From: Halorubrum sp. 48-1-W
Lineage (GTDB): Archaea; Halobacteriota; Halobacteria; Halobacteriales; Haloferacaceae
DNA: 42,395 nt
Direction of reading: 5' to 3'
NCBI RefSeq assembly: GCF_003287355.1
Contig: NZ_QMIM01000038.1
Coordinates: forward strand, 1 to 42,395
Shown one piece after another: positions 39,907-42,395 of this stretch; the first letter of the stretch is position 1, and every line of letters begins with the position of its first letter. Under the pieces are notes generated by a model that saw nothing but the letters and a program-made list of their open reading frames with translations, had not been told where the DNA came from and did not search any database. Made by a program: the position numbers and the translations under genes.

Positions 39907-40584
39907 TTATCGATCCCTCTCGTCCGCGCGGCGTACCGCGAGGTAAACGACCACGACGACGAGCGCCAAGAACAGCAGACCGCCGCCGACCGCACGCCAC
40001 GTCCTCGAGCGTCTGGGTTCGTCCCCGTCGACGTCCGAACCAGCCTCCGGGTCGAGGTCCGTCCTCCCGTCGCGCCACGTCGTCGCCCGGGTGGCGACGT
40101 ACTCGTCGATGGAGTCGTCCGCGACGACCTCGAACGACGCCCGTCCCGCGAAGGCGAACGGTTCGAGCAGCGACCCGAGCACGTCCGCGAACAGCTCCGC
40201 GTCCTCGGCGGTCGCCCACTCGTACAGCTCGAGGAACTCGCCGGGTCGGTCGCCCGCGAGCCAGAGTTTCCGTCTGAACCCCGGCATGCCGGTAAAGAAG
40301 GGGGTCGCCACGTTCGCGAAGGGGTCGAAAAGCACCTCGCGGAGCGCCACACCCTTCGCCCGGTTCGGCACGTCGACCTCGAAGACGAGGATCACGCCGT
40401 CGTCCACTGCGTCCCCGTCGGGACGGTCGAGTTCCGTCTCGCGATAGACGACGAACGAGTCACCGTCCGGCGTCTCGAGGACGTGTCCGATCCGATCACC
40501 GGGGAACCGGACACGGCCGGTGAGGAGGTACTGTACGGAGCGGACCGCCGCCCGTGCGAAGGTGAGTGCGGTTCGAGGGTTCAT
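39907..40584 (-). CDS. Unrecognised protein with C-terminal TM anchor, ABM-like core
   Basis: A 225-residue protein. Residues about 60-170 (ILVFEVDVPNRAKGV, TPFFTGMPGFRRKLWLAG, GEFLELYEWATAEDAELFAD) resemble a dimeric alpha+beta barrel of the antibiotic-biosynthesis-monooxygenase type, where a 'PGFxxKLWL...G.F..xYEW' strand pattern is common. A single helix (LLFLALVVVVVYLAV) ends the protein, which should place the core on one face of the membrane. It lies 50 nt upstream of the two-TM gene. Fold assignment is tentative. Confidence 0.7.
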   Translation of the reverse strand: MNPRTALTFARAAVRSVQYLLTGRVRFPGDRIGHVLETPDGDSFVVYRETELDRPDGDAVDDGVILVFEVDVPNRAKGVALREVLFDPFANVATPFFTGMPGFRRKLWLAGDRPGEFLELYEWATAEDAELFADVLGSLLEPFAFAGRASFEVVADDSIDEYVATRATTWRDGRTDLDPEAGSDVDGDEPRRSRTWRAVGGGLLFLALVVVVVYLAVRRADERDR

Positions 40585-40741
40585 GTGTCATCACCGATCG
40601 ACGGGCACGGCACCCCACGAAGACGCGATTCGCGAGCCTCCTCGGGCCACCGCGCCCCTCGATCCAGTCCGTTCTACCGGACGGTTTTGCCGGTTGGGTA
40701 ATCAAACTGCCGGCGACCGCCTCGTCGATCGGTTCGCTCAC

Positions 40742-40774
40742 GGAGAGGAAGCCCACGACCTCAGTCGTGGGTAA
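40742..40774 (+). mobile_element. IS200/IS605-type right-end relic with TnpB tail GEEAHDLSRG
   Basis: The frame 40742-40774 reads GEEAHDLSRG and stops in TAA, the characteristic last residues of one group of haloarchaeal IS1341-type TnpB proteins. The same bases form a hairpin, CCCACGAC-ctca-GTCGTGGG (40752-40771), with an 8-bp perfect stem as found at IS200/IS605 right ends and at the 3' part of TnpB omega-RNAs. Nothing upstream looks like the TnpB catalytic domain, so this is a solo end or decayed copy. Confidence 0.75.
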
Positions 40775-40874
40775 CTGACGTGAGCTGTATCGCCTACATC
40801 GGTTCGAATGGATCGACGGGGAACCCGCCGAACGCCGGAACAGAGTCGAAGCCACGTCGGCGTTGTGGACCACA

Positions 40875-41492
40875 TCACTCCCGGTCTCGAAGCTGCTGCC
40901 ACGAGAGAACCGCCCGCTGGAGCGCGGTGGCGTTGCTCGCGATCATGAAGAAGACGATCAGCCATCCGACGATCGTCAATCCGAGGTACTCCGCCCGGAT
41001 CCACACGGCGGCGATGCTCACGCCGCCGACGAGGAGCAGTACCTCGACCCGCGTGATGAGCCCCTCGTACATCCGACCGAGCCCGACGGCCTGCGCCTGC
41101 GTGCCGACGTAGGCGTTCAACAGGATCCCGACGATCGCGACGAAGCCGATGTCGAAGCGTCCGATCCCCGCTACGAGCCCGCCGAGTATCACCACGTCGG
41201 CGTAGCGGTCGACCAGGTGATCTAGGAAATCCCCTTCCGGCGTCGCGCTGTCGGTTTGGCGGGCGAGGGCTCCGTCGAGCATATCCAGAAAGCCGTTGAA
41301 CAACACCAACACACCGCCCAGCAGGTACCACGACGGGTCGCCTCCGGCGATCGCCAGGACGACTGCGGCGGCGACGGCGACCCCCATGGACGCGACGGTC
41401 ACCGCGTTCGGCGACAGTCCGAGGCGGTCGGCGACGGAGACGAACGGCGTGATCGCCCGGTTCGATATCGTTCGAAACCTGTCGAGCGTCAT
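40875..41492 (-). CDS. CDP-alcohol phosphatidyltransferase family protein
   Basis: A 205-residue membrane enzyme with about six helices. The catalytic motif D-x2-DG-x2-AR-x8-G-x3-D-x3-D is complete: Asp70, Asp73-Gly74, Ala77-Arg78, Gly87, Asp91 and Asp95, in LDMLDGALAR and GDFLDHLVD. Such enzymes transfer a phosphoalcohol from a CDP-activated lipid to a hydroxyl acceptor; in haloarchaea this would make a polar archaeal lipid such as archaetidylglycerol or archaetidylinositol phosphate. The acceptor cannot be told from sequence. It is flanked by two IS right-end relics. Confidence 0.9.
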   Translation of the reverse strand: MTLDRFRTISNRAITPFVSVADRLGLSPNAVTVASMGVAVAAAVVLAIAGGDPSWYLLGGVLVLFNGFLDMLDGALARQTDSATPEGDFLDHLVDRYADVVILGGLVAGIGRFDIGFVAIVGILLNAYVGTQAQAVGLGRMYEGLITRVEVLLLVGGVSIAAVWIRAEYLGLTIVGWLIVFFMIASNATALQRAVLSWQQLRDRE

Positions 41493-41850
41493 CGTCGCGG
41501 ATACCTCGTTCCGCCCCCGCTGTCATCGTCTTTCGACCTCGCGATCGGAGCCAGAACCATGGGCAAGGGCTCTCGCGGGACCGATAAAAAGTGCTCCATC
41601 GGTCCGGGCCGCGGTCGCCAGTCGCCCTCGCACCGCTCACCGTCTCGAAATATGCCGCCTCGGCTTTGGTGATGGTTGTAAGCAATACGAACGCGCTCCT
41701 CCCCTCCCTACTCGCTCCCGATAGTCGCTCCTTGAGGAAGGGGACTCCGCGCTACCGCTTTAGTTGAACCCCGCAGGAGAACACCGACCGATCCACGTCA
41801 TGTCAGAAACCGCGTGTGAGCTCCGGAGGTGTACGGGGCAGAACGGCTTT
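41493..41850. other. Intergenic region with IS relic and no gene
   Basis: No convincing gene is seen in these 358 bases. A GATAAAAAG stretch (41583-41591) could serve as a TATA-like element. The minus-strand IS right-end relic occupies 41698-41752. The rest shows nothing I can interpret. Confidence 0.6.
41698..41752 (-). mobile_element. IS200/IS605-type right-end relic (minus strand)
   Basis: Read on the minus strand, GGAGTCCCCTTCCTCAAGGA followed by GCGAC and later GAGCGAGTAGGGAGGGGAGGA is the conserved tail of haloarchaeal IS1341-type tnpB genes, which commonly end in LKER-containing peptides (here FLKERLSGAS). TCCCCTTCCT and AGGGAGGGGA (41735-41744 and 41700-41709) form a 10-bp stem with one G-T wobble. 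It closely parallels the relic at 42316-42370 with different stem bases. No transposase body remains. Confidence 0.75.
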
Positions 41851-42237
41851 TCATTCGGATCGAGAACTGGAAAGACTCCCCTCGACGTGCTCGCAGGACC
41901 GAAACCGTCCCCAGATCGATCGGCGGTCGGCGACGAATCGGTAGCCACGTTCTCGAATCCATCCCGAATACGGAAGCAGACGCGCCGTGTGAACGAGATA
42001 TCGACCGACGATCCCACAGCGGCTGACACACTCTTCAAGCGCTCGACCGCAGGAGTACACGGCTTCGTCGGTCAACAGGTGCATACAGGTCTCGTATCCG
42101 TCCGGAAGCCGGGCCTTCTGATCCGCCGTGAGTTCGCTGAACCCCACGGGATCGAACCTGCCAAACCGCACCAACCACCGAATCATGTACATACAGAAAC
42201 CGCACTCATCGTCGTAAACGAGGCGTGGCACAGCCAT
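41851..42237 (-). CDS. DCC-family thiol-disulfide oxidoreductase (DUF393)
   Basis: A 128-residue thioredoxin-like protein. The family motif reads LVYDDECGFCMYMIRW: Asp10 with redox cysteines Cys12 and Cys15 (D-x-C-x2-C). LTADQKARLP and a later RALEECVSRCGIVGRYLV are consistent. Codons end in A or T more often than in neighbours, so it may be a recent arrival, and IS right-end relics pointing outward flank it. A TATA-like CATAAAATAG (about 42261-42270, minus strand) sits about 28 nt before its ATG. DCC proteins are commonly partners of HTTM proteins; the HTTM gene at 32594 is the only candidate here. Confidence 0.88.
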   Translation of the reverse strand: MAVPRLVYDDECGFCMYMIRWLVRFGRFDPVGFSELTADQKARLPDGYETCMHLLTDEAVYSCGRALEECVSRCGIVGRYLVHTARLLPYSGWIRERGYRFVADRRSIWGRFRSCEHVEGSLSSSRSE

Positions 42238-42260
42238 ACAGGTGATTTGGAGCGGTCACT

Positions 42261-42270
42261 ATTTTATGTT
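42261..42270 (-). promoter_or_regulatory. TATA-like box of the DCC gene
   Basis: CATAAAATAG on the minus strand is about 26-30 nt before the ATG at 42237 and predicts a nearly leaderless mRNA, as for other genes in the window. Confidence 0.55.
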
Positions 42271-42315
42271 CTCCCGAGCGGGTGACCGAGACGCAGTCTT
42301 CAGCATTTTCGAGGT

Positions 42316-42370
42316 GGAGCCCCCGACCTCAAGGAGCGAACGGAGTGAGCGAGTAGGTCGGGGAGGAAAC
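42316..42370 (+). mobile_element. IS200/IS605-type right-end relic (plus strand)
   Basis: GGAGCCCCCGACCTCAAGGA followed by GCGAACGGAGTGAGCGAGTA and GGTCGGGGAGG is the conserved 3' tail of haloarchaeal IS1341-type tnpB elements; one frame reads GAPDLKERTE then stop. CCCCGACCT (42321-42329) and AGGTCGGGG (42355-42363) form a perfect 9-bp stem. It aligns with the relic at 41698-41752 but in the opposite orientation. Nothing upstream encodes TnpB, so it is a solo end. The bases after it (from about 42371) would be the guide position if an omega-RNA were made. Confidence 0.75.
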
Positions 42371-42395
42371 CGACATGGGACGACACAACCACCAC

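Noticed and set aside
40520-40774. Full transposase gene ending in GEEAHDLSRG
   Set aside because: Only the final ten residues look like a TnpB tail; the preceding residues carry none of its RuvC or zinc motifs.
42375-42395. ORF starting ATG at the right edge (MGRHNHH)
   Set aside because: Only seven codons are visible and it follows an IS right end, so there is no basis to call a gene.

Overview
The window is chromosomal DNA from an extremely halophilic archaeon (class Halobacteria). The evidence is very high GC with strongly GC-ending codons, acidic proteins, TATA-like boxes about 25-30 nt before many start codons (leaderless transcripts), Tat-type lipoprotein signals, and archaeal families such as FAU-1, dodecin, TrmB, AbrB-PhoU and small CPxCG zinc fingers. 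A Halorubrum-like genus is plausible but cannot be proved from the sequence. About 47 genes are supported, mostly short operons and single genes.

Layout. 0-6.5 kb: two fragments at the left edge (one is a DUF952-like tail), a nicotinamidase-like hydrolase, a secreted protein with a SecD P1-head-like domain, a zinc-finger miniprotein, phytoene synthase (crtB) behind an overlapping 18-residue leader ORF, histidinol dehydrogenase (hisD), and zinc-ribbon and membrane proteins on the minus strand. 6.7-12.6 kb: a complete sugar-type ABC importer (binding protein, two permeases, ATPase) with a convergent TrmB regulator. 12.6-13.4 kb: a scar holding a fragment of the hisD 3' end and a small gene broken by an in-frame TGA. 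13.4-19.2 kb: a phnD-phnC-phnE-phnE importer, a HAD hydrolase, and an AbrB-PhoU regulator; the phnD and regulator upstream regions share a 16-bp element. 19.3-30.2 kb: Fe-S assembly (IscA-type, NifU-type), two [2Fe-2S] ferredoxins, dodecin, a PUA protein, FAU-1, a PrsW-like protease, a ROK kinase, UspA, DUF5611 and DUF7093 proteins, and a cold-shock protein. 30.4-36.3 kb: membrane proteins, an M20 amidohydrolase, an HTTM protein, a 1-Cys peroxiredoxin and an alpha/beta hydrolase. 36.3-40.6 kb: a minus-strand cluster with a GMC oxidoreductase, its subunit-3-like partner and three small unrecognised genes. 40.6-42.4 kb: a CDP-alcohol phosphatidyltransferase and a DCC-type thiol oxidoreductase among three relics of IS200/IS605 (TnpB-type) right ends.

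The most unusual signals are: (1) five genes whose stop codon lies inside a short tandem duplication (15-32 bp units) that continues past the gene; (2) the hisD-tail and nonsense-mutated gene scar; (3) the shared TACCCC(T/A)CATAGCAGG element linking phosphonate/phosphate uptake to an AbrB-PhoU regulator; (4) solo TnpB-type right ends with compensating stem changes, two of which face outward around the DCC gene; (5) the leaderless ORF overlapping the crtB start. No CRISPR array, rRNA, tRNA or intact transposase is visible.
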